From Streptomyces vilmorinianum (GTDB taxonomy: Bacteria > Actinomycetota > Actinomycetes > Streptomycetales > Streptomycetaceae): a stretch of DNA of 64,000 nucleotides. Location of the stretch: assembly GCF_005517195.1 (NCBI RefSeq), contig NZ_CP040244.1:5040001-5104000 (forward strand), in the 5' to 3' direction. The notes under the pieces were generated by a model that searched no databases, was not told the DNA's origin, and worked only from the letters and a program-made list of their open reading frames with translations. The position numbers and the translations under genes are program-made. Position 1 is the stretch's first letter; the number at the start of each line of letters is the position of its first letter. Below, piece after piece: positions 52,985 through 62,285 of this stretch.

Positions 52985-55429
52985 GAAGCGCAGCTGCTGG
53001 TTCGTCCCGCCGTTGCAGGTGTACTGGCGGACGGCGACGCCGTCGGCGGTCGAACCCGCGCTCACATCAAGGCACTTGTCGCTGTGCCGGGCCACGAGGG
53101 TGACGTGCCCCGTGTCGGCGGCCCGCACCGCCCACTCCTGGTTCCGGCCGCCGTTGCAGCCGTACTGGAAGACCTGCGCACCGTCCGCGCTCGAAGCCCC
53201 GCTCACATCAAGGCACTTGCCGCTGTGCCGGGCCACGACGCTCACGTAGCCGGTCGCGGCCGGACGGAGGGACCACTGCTGGTTCGTCCCGCCGTTGCAC
53301 GCGTACTGCACGACCGAGGCGCCGTCGGACGTCGAACCGCCCACCACGTCCAGGCACTTGGAGCTGTGCCGGAAGACCGGCGCCTGCCAGGTGTCCGCCG
53401 CGGTCGTACGGAAGGTCCAGGACTGGTTGGCCCCCGTGGTCGGCCGGTAGACGCCGACGGGGGCTCCGTCGTTCGTCGCGGCGCCGAAGACGTCCAGGAG
53501 GAGGCCGGAGGCGCTGTTGACCAGGGTGGCGTGGCCGTCACCGGTCGTCGAGCGCATCCACTGCTGGTCGGCGCCCGTTCCCGGGGTCGCGAAGCCGAGC
53601 GCCCCGGCCGTGACGGCGAGCGCCTTGCCCGTCCTGGCGTTCGTCACGCGGTAGGTGGCGGTGCTGCTCCAGTCGGCCGGGGACAGCTTGGTGAAGGCCC
53701 ATTGCTGGGCGGTGTCGGCCGGGTTCGAGGTGCGCTGCACGACGGCGTCCCTGCCGTCGACCGTGGCGACGGCGAGGGCCATTGCGCTGTGGTCGTTGAG
53801 GAGTTGCCGCGCCGCTCCGGTGGGTGCCCCGGTGGCCGCGGGGTCCACTCCCGTGACGCCCGGGAGGACGAACGTCGTGACGGAACCGGCGCCGACGGTG
53901 GCTTTCAGGGACGTGGACGAGACCATGAGGTCCGTTCCGCGCCGCAGGTTGCGGGTGGCGTCGGTGGTGTACTGCTCGACCGCGCCGCCGGCGCTCCGGA
54001 AGCCGCCGAGGTCGAGGGTGAGCTCGCGGGCCGTACCGCTCCGGTTGGTGTGGACGAGGACGAGTCCCCGGCCACCGGGACGTACGGCCGCCAGCGTGTC
54101 GGGGTCGTCGGTGGCGACGACACGGGCGCCGGGCCGGACGAAGCGGCTGTACTGGGCCATGGCCCAGTACTTCTTGTTCTTGCGCAGCGGTTCGGTGGCC
54201 GCGTCGGCCGGGGTGAAGTCGGTCTGGATGAGGCCCCAGTTGGAGTTCTCGCGCTCCGGGGTCATGTTCTCGTAGTCCTCGACGGCCTGCCACAGCACCC
54301 ACGCCCGGGGCTCCAGCTCCCGGATGTCGTCGTTGATCCGGCGGGCGAGGTCGAGCGCGGGGCTCATGTCCGTGAAGCTCTGCGGGACGCTGCCGCCGAG
54401 GTCCACCTCCGACATCCACAGCGGGGTCGCCTCGCCCTTGGCGATGTCGCGGACGCCGGTGCGTCCGTTCGTCCCGTACGTGTGGGCGTTGATCCGCCCG
54501 ACGGCGTCACGGACGGCGGGTGCGTACTGCTCCCAGTTCGTCCGGGCCAGTCCGGGGTTGGTCTCGTCCATGGCGGCGATCGGCGTGGCGATGCCCCGGG
54601 CGTCGAGCGCGGCGCGCAGGGTGCCGATCATCCGGGCCTGGGAGGCCGGGTCCCAGTGCGAGCCCTCCTGTCGCCCGCCGGCCCGCCAGTAGTCGGTGTT
54701 GGGCTCGTTGACCGGGGAGAGCGAGTCGAAGGTGACACCGGAGCCCTGTTCCGCGCGGCGGAGCGAGCCGGCGAGGTAGGCGGCGAACCGGTCGTACTGG
54801 TCGGAGCGCAGGTTGTCCTGCCGGGGGTCGACGGCTCCGGAGACGAGGCCGCTGTTCGTCATGAAGTACGGGGCGGAGTTGGAGAACGCCTCGAAGGTGT
54901 CGGCGCCGCGTGCCTGGGCGGCGCTCAGCCACCAGCGCTGGTTCGCGTCGGCCTGCGGGTTCCAGTGGGCGGGATTGTCCGGGTCCCACCAGTCGGGGCT
55001 CTCCGGGCCCGGCCGGTTCCAGTAACCGGGGACGGCGCCGCCGGGCCGCATGTAGGGGGCGGTCTCGGGGCTGTCGCCGCCGCCGATGTTGTAGCGGGCG
55101 ATGGTGAAGCCGAGGCCGTTCGCGCCGTAGAGGTCGTCGGCGAGCCGGTTGCGCTGGGCGTCGGGCCAGCCGCCGGTGACGTTGGCGAACCAGGCGAGGG
55201 CGGTGCCCCAGCCTTCGAAGGCCGGCTGCTGGTAGCCGGGATCGGGGCGAACTGTCCGCGCCTCGGCCGTCGCCTCGGCCGCCGTCTCGGCCGCCGTCTC
55301 GGCCGCGTGAACCAAACCGGCCGGGGACGCGGCGAGGGCGGGCAGGAGGAGCGCGGAGGCGGTGACGAGGGCGCGCAGCCGGGTACGCCGAGGGGGCCCG
55401 GCTGCCTTTCGAACGCGTGGGGACAACAC
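52979..55429 (-). CDS. Secreted GH30 galactanase with ricin-type carbohydrate modules
   Basis: 816 residues from GTG 55429 (AGGGAG six bases upstream). A signal peptide (LVTASALLLPALAASPAGLVHA) leads to an AETAAE repeat and the GH30 barrel (about 65-480) with acid/base Glu242 in VNEPN and nucleophile Glu341 in LWMSEVDLGG. The best fit is endo-beta-1,6-galactanase. The last 300 residues are ricin-type trefoils with several SxKCLDV ... QQW/QEW repeats, likely binding galactose side chains. Export makes this the outer enzyme that cuts arabinogalactan or galactan into pieces for uptake. Confidence 0.9.
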   Translation of the reverse strand: MLSPRVRKAAGPPRRTRLRALVTASALLLPALAASPAGLVHAAETAAETAAEATAEARTVRPDPGYQQPAFEGWGTALAWFANVTGGWPDAQRNRLADDLYGANGLGFTIARYNIGGGDSPETAPYMRPGGAVPGYWNRPGPESPDWWDPDNPAHWNPQADANQRWWLSAAQARGADTFEAFSNSAPYFMTNSGLVSGAVDPRQDNLRSDQYDRFAAYLAGSLRRAEQGSGVTFDSLSPVNEPNTDYWRAGGRQEGSHWDPASQARMIGTLRAALDARGIATPIAAMDETNPGLARTNWEQYAPAVRDAVGRINAHTYGTNGRTGVRDIAKGEATPLWMSEVDLGGSVPQSFTDMSPALDLARRINDDIRELEPRAWVLWQAVEDYENMTPERENSNWGLIQTDFTPADAATEPLRKNKKYWAMAQYSRFVRPGARVVATDDPDTLAAVRPGGRGLVLVHTNRSGTARELTLDLGGFRSAGGAVEQYTTDATRNLRRGTDLMVSSTSLKATVGAGSVTTFVLPGVTGVDPAATGAPTGAARQLLNDHSAMALAVATVDGRDAVVQRTSNPADTAQQWAFTKLSPADWSSTATYRVTNARTGKALAVTAGALGFATPGTGADQQWMRSTTGDGHATLVNSASGLLLDVFGAATNDGAPVGVYRPTTGANQSWTFRTTAADTWQAPVFRHSSKCLDVVGGSTSDGASVVQYACNGGTNQQWSLRPAATGYVSVVARHSGKCLDVSGASSADGAQVFQYGCNGGRNQEWAVRAADTGHVTLVARHSDKCLDVSAGSTADGVAVRQYTCNGGTNQQLRFG
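55257..55312 (-). repeat. In-frame AETAAE-coding repeat
   Basis: Three to four copies of a 15-base GCCGAGACGGCGGCC-type unit at the start of mature GH30. Confidence 0.8.
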
Positions 55430-55966
55430 GTACAACTCCCTGGTGAGTGCGGGTCGAGTGCGGGTCGAGTGCGGGTCGAGTGCGGCTCGGGTGGTCGCGC
55501 CGGTCAGAGGGCCGTACGGCGCCGCAACGTCTCGTCGGCGGGCCGCCGTTGGAGGCACACTGGACGAGTGCCCGGACCACGGTCAGTTGCGGTGCTATGC
55601 GGGTGCGGGCAGCCTGCGGATGCGGATGCGGGTACGGGTGCGGGCAGCCTGCGGATGCGGATGCGGCAGGCCGGAACGCACGCCCCCGGGAAGCGTGCGG
55701 TGTACGGAAAGGGCGGAGCACCGGGCGTCGGTCCCGGCACCGCCGACGGAGGTGACCGCCACGATGCCTCGCGGTGTCACCCTTCCATGTTCGCGTTAAC
55801 ACGAGCGGCTCGGGGAGAGTCTGAGAGGGCCGAAAGGGGCTGTCAAGGAGTCTGACGACATCCGCCCGACGGTTTGACCGCCCCCCATGTTTGCGTCAAC
55901 ATGCAGCAGTACGGTGGCCGGCCCGCGTGCCGTCCGCCGCCAGTCTTTCGACGGAAGGTCGTGTGC
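55430..55966. other. Spacer between GH30 and lacI with repeats and operators
   Basis: 537 bases with no supported gene. It holds an 11-base tandem repeat GAGTGCGGGTC (four copies, 55444-55488) and a 30-base direct repeat starting GGTGCGGGCAGCCTGCGGAT at 55602 and 55637. It also holds two LacI-type half-palindromes exactly 100 bases apart: TGTTCGCGTTAACA (55788-55801) and TGTTTGCGTCAACA (55888-55901). Confidence 0.75.
55788..55901. promoter_or_regulatory. Pair of LacI-type operators 100 bases apart
   Basis: TGTTCGCGTTAACA at 55788-55801 and TGTTTGCGTCAACA at 55888-55901 share the frame TGTT-N-GCGT-N-AACA. A 100-base spacing would let one LacI tetramer or two dimers loop the promoter of the 55967 LacI gene and of divergent GH30. 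Confidence 0.6.
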
Positions 55967-57022
55967 ATGGCGACGGAGAAGAGAACCAGGTCGCCCCGCT
56001 CGCGGCCGGCCCGCCAGTGGCCGTCCATGGCGGACGTCGCCACGATGGCCGGCGTGTCCTCCCAGACGGTGTCCCGGGTGGCGAACAACCGGGAGAACGT
56101 CGACGCGGCCACGCGCGAGAAGGTGCTCGCCGCCATGCAGGTCCTCGGCTACCGCCCCAACACGGCGGCCCGCGCCCTGGTCACCGGCAGGTTCGGCGCG
56201 CTGGGCGTGGTCAGCTTCGGGATGGGCGCGCACGGCAACGCCCGTACGCTCGGCGCGATCGCCGACGCCGCCCGCGAGGCCGACTTCTCGGTGAACTTCA
56301 TGGGCGTACGCGCCCCGACCGAGGCCGCCGTCCGCCAGGCCTTCCAGCATCTGATGCTGCAGTCCGTCGACGGCATCGTGCTCGTCGAGTCGCAGATCCT
56401 CGACACCCCCTCGCTCCATCTGCCGCCGTCGATGCCGGTCGTCGTGGCCGACGGGGACACCGGCCACCGCTACCCCCACGTCGACTTCGACCAGGCCCAC
56501 GGCGCGCACAGCGTGGTGGCCCATCTCCTCGGGCTCGGGCACCGCACGGTCTGGCATCTCGCGGGCCCGCACGACTCCTTCGCCGCGCGACGGCGCGCCG
56601 AGTCCTGGCACCGTACGCTGACCGGCGCGGGCGCTCCCGTACCCCCGGTGCTGTACGGGGACTGGTCGGCGGAGTCGGGGTACCGGGCCGGTCTCGGTCT
56701 GGCCCGCCGGCCGGAGGTCACCGCCGTGTTCGCCGCCAACGACCAGATGGCGCTGGGCCTCATGCGCGCCCTGCACGAGTCCGGCCGGGACGTCCCCGGG
56801 GACATCAGCGTGGCCGGGTTCGACGACATCGCCGAGGCCGCGTATCTGCATCCGCCCCTGACCACCGTCCACCAGGACTTCGAGGTGGTCGGCAGGCACT
56901 GCGTCGCGCTGCTGCTCGACCAGATCGAAGGCCGTACGAGCGGCCCGCGGAGCAGGGCGGTGGAACCGGTCCTCGTGGTCCGTTCCAGTACGGCCCCGCC
57001 ACGGCCGGGCAGCACGGCCTGA
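55967..57022 (+). CDS. LacI-family transcription regulator
   Basis: 351 residues from ATG 55967 (GGAAGG eight bases upstream). N-terminal HTH: SMADVATMAGVSSQTVSRVANN; hinge YRPNTAARALVTGR; periplasmic-binding-like effector domain with DIAEAAYLHPPLTTVHQDFEVVG. Located between GH30 and the second LacI gene. Probably represses GH30 or GH35 in the absence of galactosides. 49% or so of positions appear shared with the second LacI, which suggests a recent duplication. Confidence 0.92.
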   Translation: MATEKRTRSPRSRPARQWPSMADVATMAGVSSQTVSRVANNRENVDAATREKVLAAMQVLGYRPNTAARALVTGRFGALGVVSFGMGAHGNARTLGAIADAAREADFSVNFMGVRAPTEAAVRQAFQHLMLQSVDGIVLVESQILDTPSLHLPPSMPVVVADGDTGHRYPHVDFDQAHGAHSVVAHLLGLGHRTVWHLAGPHDSFAARRRAESWHRTLTGAGAPVPPVLYGDWSAESGYRAGLGLARRPEVTAVFAANDQMALGLMRALHESGRDVPGDISVAGFDDIAEAAYLHPPLTTVHQDFEVVGRHCVALLLDQIEGRTSGPRSRAVEPVLVVRSSTAPPRPGSTA

Positions 57023-57088
57023 GCCCACCCGAGCCCACCCCAGGCCCCCCAGCCCACCCGAGCCCACCGGAACCACTCGGGTCTGAGC
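57017..57088 (+). repeat. 10-base tandem repeat between the two LacI genes
   Basis: About five copies of GAGCCCACCC and variants in the 77-base convergent gap. Confidence 0.8.
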
Positions 57089-57099
57089 CCACCCGACCC

Positions 57100-58203
57100 T
57101 CAGCGCGCTCCCGCGCCCCGTCCCGGCGCCCCCGTACTGGCCCGCTCGACCAGCGTGGTCGGCACGAGCCGTACCCCCGTCACCGTCTCGCCGCGCAGCT
57201 CCCTCAAAGCAGCGTCCACGCACAACTCGCCGACCTGGGCGAAGTCCTGACGGATCGTCGTCAGTGGCGGGATGAACGACGAGGCCTCCGCGATGTCGTC
57301 GAAGCCGACGACGCTCACGTCCTCCGGGACGCGCACGCCCCGTTCGTGGAAGGCGCGCAACACCCCGAGCGCCATCTGGTCGTTGGCCACGAAGACCGCC
57401 GTGCAGGCGGCGGCCTCGGCGGCGAGCCGCAGGCCGGCCTCGTAACCGGACTCGGGGGTCCAGTCCCCGCGCAGCACCGGGGGCACCTTCCGCCCCTCCT
57501 CGCGCAGTACCGCCTCCCAGGCGTCGGCGCGACGGCCCGCGGCGAAGGACTCCTCGGGCCCCGCCACGTGCCACACCGTGCCGTGACCGAGGTCGAGCAG
57601 GTGCTGCACGGCCGTACGGGCCCCCTGCCGCTGGTCCGTGTCCACGACCGGGAAGCGTCCCGTCGCGTCGGAGTCGACCACGACCACCTTGACGTGCGGG
57701 GGCAGGGTCAGCGCGGCGGTGTCGAGCAGGTGCACCTCCATGATCAGGACGACGGCGTCGACGGCCAGCTCGTCGAGCCTGGTGAAGGCGCCCCGGACGT
57801 TGTCCTGCGTCGGGGCGTCGAGCGGGATCAGGGTGACGGCGTAGCCGGCGCGGGAGGCCGATCCGGCGATGGCCTCCAGGGTGCGTACGTTGCCGGTGCT
57901 GGACAGCCCCATGGTGATCACGCCGATGGCGCGGAACTCGCCGCGCTTGAGGGCGCGGGCCGCGCTGTTCGGCCGGTAGCCCAGCTCCTTCATCGCGTCG
58001 AGGACCTTCCGGCGGGTGCTCTCGACGACGGCCGCGTCCCCGTTCGAGACCCGGGAGACGGTCTGCGAGGAGACTCCCGCGAGCTGCGCGACGTCCGCCA
58101 TGGAGACACGGCGCGGCCTGCCTCTGGCGCCTCGCCGGCCGTCGGTTCCGGCCGCCGTCGACCGGCCGGTCGTGTTCTTGTCCGCCACCCGAATCCCTCT
58201 CAT
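57100..58203 (-). CDS. LacI-family transcription regulator, second copy
   Basis: 367 residues. HTH VSMADVAQLAGVSSQTVSRVSNG and the hinge YRPNSAARALKRGEFRAIG, followed by the effector domain with DIAEASSFIPPLTTIRQDFAQVG. Faces the ABC importer operon across 173 bases that hold an operator. It is the natural controller of the importer, with the first copy possibly dedicated to the hydrolases. Confidence 0.93.
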   Translation of the reverse strand: MRGIRVADKNTTGRSTAAGTDGRRGARGRPRRVSMADVAQLAGVSSQTVSRVSNGDAAVVESTRRKVLDAMKELGYRPNSAARALKRGEFRAIGVITMGLSSTGNVRTLEAIAGSASRAGYAVTLIPLDAPTQDNVRGAFTRLDELAVDAVVLIMEVHLLDTAALTLPPHVKVVVVDSDATGRFPVVDTDQRQGARTAVQHLLDLGHGTVWHVAGPEESFAAGRRADAWEAVLREEGRKVPPVLRGDWTPESGYEAGLRLAAEAAACTAVFVANDQMALGVLRAFHERGVRVPEDVSVVGFDDIAEASSFIPPLTTIRQDFAQVGELCVDAALRELRGETVTGVRLVPTTLVERASTGAPGRGAGAR

Positions 58204-58260
58204 TCACCGCTGCTTCGCGCTTGACGCCCCCCAGCGGGGGTGTCACCATCACGCTACCGA

Positions 58261-58274
58261 TGATTACGTAAACA
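58261..58274. promoter_or_regulatory. LacI-type operator between lacI and the importer operon
   Basis: TGATTACGTAAACA, differing by one base from the centre of the GH35 palindrome (TGTTTACGTAAACA). Located 58 bases upstream of one LacI start and 103 bases ahead of the first permease gene. Confidence 0.7.
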
Positions 58275-58376
58275 TTTCTCGTCGGCCAGACCTCGCAGGC
58301 CGGTTTCCGGCCCCCAGGCACGCCTATCTCGCTCCCCGTCTCCGGACCGTTCGGTCACCGACGCAAGGACCCAGCC

Positions 58377-59303
58377 ATGACGCTCCTGTCGACGCGCGCT
58401 ACGGCAGCACCACCGCCCCGCCCACGAGTCCGTATCCGCCTCCGCAAGGAGGCCCTCGTGGGCTGGGGCTTCGCCGGCCCGTTCGTCGCGGTCTTCGGCC
58501 TCGTCTTCCTCGCCCCGATCGGATACGCCCTCTACCTGAGCCTCTTCAAGGACCGGCTCATCGGCGGCACCTCCTTCGTCGGACTCGACAACTACGGCGA
58601 GGCGCTCGCCGACCCCCGCTTCTGGGACGGGCTGATCAGGGTCGGCCTCTTCCTCCTGGTCCAGGTGCCGATCATGCTCGGCATCGCGCTCCTCGTCGCC
58701 CTCGCGGTCGACAGCGGCCGGCTCTACGGCAGGACCTTCTTCCGCGTCTCGATCTTCCTGCCGTACGCGGTCCCCGCCGTCGTCGCCAGCCTGATCTGGG
58801 GCTTCATGTACGGCACGCGCTTCGGCCTCGTCGGCAACATCAACGACACCTTCGGGGTCACCCTGCCCGACCCCCTCTCGCCGTCGCTGGTCCTCGCCTC
58901 CATCGGAAACATCGTGACCTGGGAGTTCGTCGGCTACAACATGCTGATCTTCTACTCCGCGCTGAAGGTCGTGCCCCGATCGCTGTACGAGGCGGCGGCG
59001 ATCGACGGCGCGGGCGAGTGGCGCGTCGTGACCTCGGTGAAGCTTCCGGCCATCCGCAGCGCGCTGGTCATCGCCACGATCTTCTCGATCATCGGCAGCT
59101 TCCAGCTGTTCAACGAGCCGAGCATCCTGCAGAAGCTCGCCCCCAACGCGATCACCAGCGACTTCACCCCCAACCTCTACACCTACTCGCTGTCCTTCTC
59201 GGGGCAGCAGCACAACTACGCGGCGACCGTGGCGATCGTGATGGGCGTGATCACCGCGATCATCGCCTACGCGGTCCAGCTGCGCGGCATGCGGAAGGGC
59301 TGA
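58377..59303 (+). CDS. Sugar ABC transporter permease (MalF-type)
   Basis: 308 residues, six spans. The EAA loop is EAAAIDGAGEWRVVTSVKLPAI, contacting the ATPase. No ATP-binding subunit is in the window, so the shared MsiK-type ATPase encoded elsewhere in streptomycetes probably energises it. Forms the inner-membrane channel with the next gene for galacto-oligosaccharides. Confidence 0.93.
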   Translation: MTLLSTRATAAPPPRPRVRIRLRKEALVGWGFAGPFVAVFGLVFLAPIGYALYLSLFKDRLIGGTSFVGLDNYGEALADPRFWDGLIRVGLFLLVQVPIMLGIALLVALAVDSGRLYGRTFFRVSIFLPYAVPAVVASLIWGFMYGTRFGLVGNINDTFGVTLPDPLSPSLVLASIGNIVTWEFVGYNMLIFYSALKVVPRSLYEAAAIDGAGEWRVVTSVKLPAIRSALVIATIFSIIGSFQLFNEPSILQKLAPNAITSDFTPNLYTYSLSFSGQQHNYAATVAIVMGVITAIIAYAVQLRGMRKG

Positions 59304-59307
59304 GCCG

Positions 59308-60288
59308 ATGACCTCCCCTACCACCACCGCCGCCTCCGCGGCCTCTGCCCCCGCCGCCGAGCCGTCCGCGAGCGGAGCCGCCCCGACCGCGTCCAAGCGG
59401 TCGAAGCGGTCGACGCGCCGGAAGTCGATACCCCACACCCCGCTCAACCCGCGCCCCAGCATCCCGCTGACCCTCGTCACCGGCCTGGTCCTCGTCTACA
59501 CCCTGCTTCCGCTCGCCTGGCTGGTCGTCAACGCCACCAAGGACCAGAACGGCCTCCTCGACTCCTTCGGGCTCTGGTTCGCCGAGGACGTCCACCTCTG
59601 GGACAACATCACCCGCACCCTCACGTACGACGACGGCGTCTTCGTCCGCTGGCTGCTCAACACCCTGCTGTACGTCGTCGCCGGCGCGGGCGGGGCCACG
59701 GTCCTCGCCGTCCTCGGCGGCTACGCCCTCGCGAAGTACGAGTTCCCGGGCCGCAAGGCCGTCTTCGCGGTCGTCATCGGGGCCGTGGCCGTACCCGGCA
59801 CCGCGCTGGCCGTCCCCACCTTCCTGATGTTCAGCACCATGGGGCTGACCAACACCCCGTGGGCCGTCATCGTCCCCTCCCTGATCTCTCCCTTCGGGCT
59901 CTACCTGATGTGGGTCTTCGCCGCCGAGGCCGTCCCCACGGAGCTCCTGGAGGCCGCGCGCATCGACGGCTCCGGGGAACTGCGCACCTTCTTCCGGATC
60001 GCCCTGCCGCTGCTGATGCCGGGGACCGTCACCGTGCTGCTGTTCTCGATGGTCGCGACCTGGAACAACTACTTCCTGCCGCTGATCATGATCAAGGACC
60101 CCGACTGGTACCCGCTGACGCTTGGCCTCAACGCCTGGAACGCCCAGGCCCAGACGGCAGGCGGCGAGGCGGTCTTCGACCTCATCATCACCGGTTCCCT
60201 GCTGACGATCGTCCCGATCGTGGTGGTCTTCCTGCTGCTCCAGCGGTACTGGCAGTCAGGACTGGCCGCGGGCAGCGTCAAGGAATGA
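59308..60288 (+). CDS. Sugar ABC transporter permease (MalG-type)
   Basis: 326 residues, starting four bases after its partner. A 55-residue basic/Ala-rich N-terminal tail precedes six spans. EAA loop EAARIDGSGELRTFFRIALPLLMPG. Pairs with the MalF-type protein. Confidence 0.93.
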   Translation: MTSPTTTAASAASAPAAEPSASGAAPTASKRSKRSTRRKSIPHTPLNPRPSIPLTLVTGLVLVYTLLPLAWLVVNATKDQNGLLDSFGLWFAEDVHLWDNITRTLTYDDGVFVRWLLNTLLYVVAGAGGATVLAVLGGYALAKYEFPGRKAVFAVVIGAVAVPGTALAVPTFLMFSTMGLTNTPWAVIVPSLISPFGLYLMWVFAAEAVPTELLEAARIDGSGELRTFFRIALPLLMPGTVTVLLFSMVATWNNYFLPLIMIKDPDWYPLTLGLNAWNAQAQTAGGEAVFDLIITGSLLTIVPIVVVFLLLQRYWQSGLAAGSVKE

Positions 60289-60341
60289 CCCCTCTTGTGT
60301 CCCTCCCCTCCCACCCGCACCACCGACCAGGAGCACATCCC

Positions 60342-61688
60342 ATGAGAACGCACACCACCCGCAGGCTTCTCGGCGCCCTCGCCATGGCCTCCACCCTCGC
60401 CCTGACCGCCACGGCCTGCGGCTCCGACGCCTCGGACGGCGGCGGCAGCGGCAGCGGCGGCAGCCCGCAGGACGTCAAGGCCGCGCTGGAGAAGGGCGGA
60501 AAGGTGACCGTGTGGGCCTGGGAACCCACGCTCAAGAAGGTGGCGGAGGACTTCGAGAAGAAGTACCCCAAGGTCGACGTCGAGCTGGTCAACGCCGGTA
60601 CGGGCGACAAGCAGTACACCGCCCTGCAGAACGCCATGGCGGCCGGCTCCGGCGCGCCCGACGTGGCACAGGTCGAGTACTACGCCCTCGGCCAGTTCAC
60701 CATCGCCAAGTCCGTCGAGGACCTCGCCGGCTACGGCGCCGGGAAGTACGGCACGACCTTCACCCCCGGCCCCTGGAACGCGGTCGCCGACGACAAGGCG
60801 ATCCACGCCCTGCCCATGGACTCCGGCCCCATGGCGTTCTTCTACAACAAGAAGGTCTTCGACAAGCACGGCATCGCGGTCCCGACCACCTGGGACGAGT
60901 ACGTGGACGCCGCCCGCGCCCTCCACAAGGCCGACCCCAAGGTCTTCATCACCAACGACACGGGCGACGCGGGCGCCACCACCAGCCTCATCTGGCAGGC
61001 GGGCGGCCGCCCGTACAAGACGGCCGGCACCGACGTCACGATCGACTTCGGTGACGAGGGCACCAAGAAGTACACCGCCACCTGGCAGAAGCTCCTCGAC
61101 GAGAAGCTGGTCGCGCCGATCAGCTCCTGGAGCGACGCCTGGTACAAGGGCCTGGCCGACGGCTCCATCGCCACCCTCTCCATCGGCGCCTGGATGCCGG
61201 CCAACTTCACGTCCGGTGTCACCCCAGCGTCCGGGGACTGGCGGGTGGCCCCGCTGCCGCAGTGGACGAAGGGCGCCAAGGCGAGCGCGGAGAACGGCGG
61301 CAGTTCGCTCGCCGTCCCGAAGGCCGCGAAGAACAAGGAACTGGCCTACGCCTTCGCCGAGTTCGCGACCACCGGCGCCGGCGCGAGCAGCCGCGTCGCC
61401 GAGGGCGCCTTCCCGGCCACCCGCGCCGACCTGAAGTCGAAGGCCTTCCTCGACACCCCGTTCCCGTACTTCGGCGGCCAGAAGGCCAACCAGATCTTCG
61501 CCGAGTCCGCCGCCAACGTCGGCTCCGACTGGTCCTACCTGCCCTACCAGGTGTACGCGAACTCGGTCTTCAACGACACCGTGGGCAAGGCGTACGTCTC
61601 CCCCACGACGCTGACCGACGGCCTGACGGCCTGGCAGGAGGCGAGCGTCAAGTACGGCAAGGACCAGGGCTTCACGGTCGGCAAGTAG
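60342..61688 (+). CDS. Sugar ABC transporter substrate-binding lipoprotein
   Basis: 448 residues from ATG 60342 (AGGAG eight bases upstream). Lipobox TATAC places it on the outer membrane face. Then a Ser/Gly linker and the family 1 solute-binding fold (VTVWAWEPTLKKVAEDFEKKYP, PMDSGPMAFFYNKKVFDKHGI, YVDAARAL). Binds the sugar released by GH30 and passes it to the two permeases. A strong terminator follows. Confidence 0.93.
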   Translation: MRTHTTRRLLGALAMASTLALTATACGSDASDGGGSGSGGSPQDVKAALEKGGKVTVWAWEPTLKKVAEDFEKKYPKVDVELVNAGTGDKQYTALQNAMAAGSGAPDVAQVEYYALGQFTIAKSVEDLAGYGAGKYGTTFTPGPWNAVADDKAIHALPMDSGPMAFFYNKKVFDKHGIAVPTTWDEYVDAARALHKADPKVFITNDTGDAGATTSLIWQAGGRPYKTAGTDVTIDFGDEGTKKYTATWQKLLDEKLVAPISSWSDAWYKGLADGSIATLSIGAWMPANFTSGVTPASGDWRVAPLPQWTKGAKASAENGGSSLAVPKAAKNKELAYAFAEFATTGAGASSRVAEGAFPATRADLKSKAFLDTPFPYFGGQKANQIFAESAANVGSDWSYLPYQVYANSVFNDTVGKAYVSPTTLTDGLTAWQEASVKYGKDQGFTVGK

Positions 61689-61693
61689 CGCAC

Positions 61694-61729
61694 GCCCGCG
61701 GCCGGCTCCCGCAGGAGCCGGCCGCGGGC
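61694..61729. terminator. Bidirectional terminator after the importer operon
   Basis: Perfect 16-bp stem GCCCGCGGCCGGCTCC with a CGCA loop, five bases after the importer stop and eight before the convergent lipoprotein stop. No T-run, but the stem is strong enough to act alone, and it is symmetrical for both strands. Confidence 0.8.
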
Positions 61730-61736
61730 GCGGGTG

Positions 61737-62285
61737 TCAGGCCGTGCAGCCGAGTACCTTCTTCACCTTGGGCACGAAGTCCACGGTGAAGGCCTCGATG
61801 TGCTTGCGGCGTTCGGTGTCGTCGCCGCCGGCTTTCGTGCTGAGGCGGATCTCCGTGACGAGGTAGTCCGCCTTGGGACCGGCGCAGTTCGTACTGACCA
61901 TGGCGGTACGGTCGCCCAGCGCGCCCAGGCCGCTGAACGGCAGGTCCTCCATCTTCGCCCGATGGGTGAAACGGAAGCTCTCCGATTCGTCCATCGGATC
62001 GTAGATCTTGTCGACGCTGTCAACCCGGAAGTCGACCACCAGCCCGTCATCGACCGAGATCGAGCAACTCCAGGAGTTCTTCCCGTTCGACTCGGTCAGC
62101 GGATCGCCGACGACCTTGAATTCCTTGCCGTCGACAAGGAACGGATCGAGTGTCTTCTCGTTGAGCGCGACCCCGCAGGCCTCCTGCGGAACGGCGTACT
62201 CGCGCCCGCCGCCGCACGCCGTGAGCGACAGCACGAGGCCGCAGCCCACGAGCGACGCGATGGCGCGGCTCATTCTCGTACTCAT
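61737..62285 (-). CDS. Hypothetical lipoprotein
   Basis: 182 residues. Signal with lipobox SLTAC; the mature part has Cys residues that may form disulfides (EACGVALNEK, NSWSCSIS, STNCAG, LGCTA). The ATG overlaps the upstream stop by one base (TGATG). It resembles the DUF3558-like small lipoproteins of actinomycetes that sit beside type VII-associated proteins. Function unknown. Confidence 0.75.
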   Translation of the reverse strand: MSTRMSRAIASLVGCGLVLSLTACGGGREYAVPQEACGVALNEKTLDPFLVDGKEFKVVGDPLTESNGKNSWSCSISVDDGLVVDFRVDSVDKIYDPMDESESFRFTHRAKMEDLPFSGLGALGDRTAMVSTNCAGPKADYLVTEIRLSTKAGGDDTERRKHIEAFTVDFVPKVKKVLGCTA

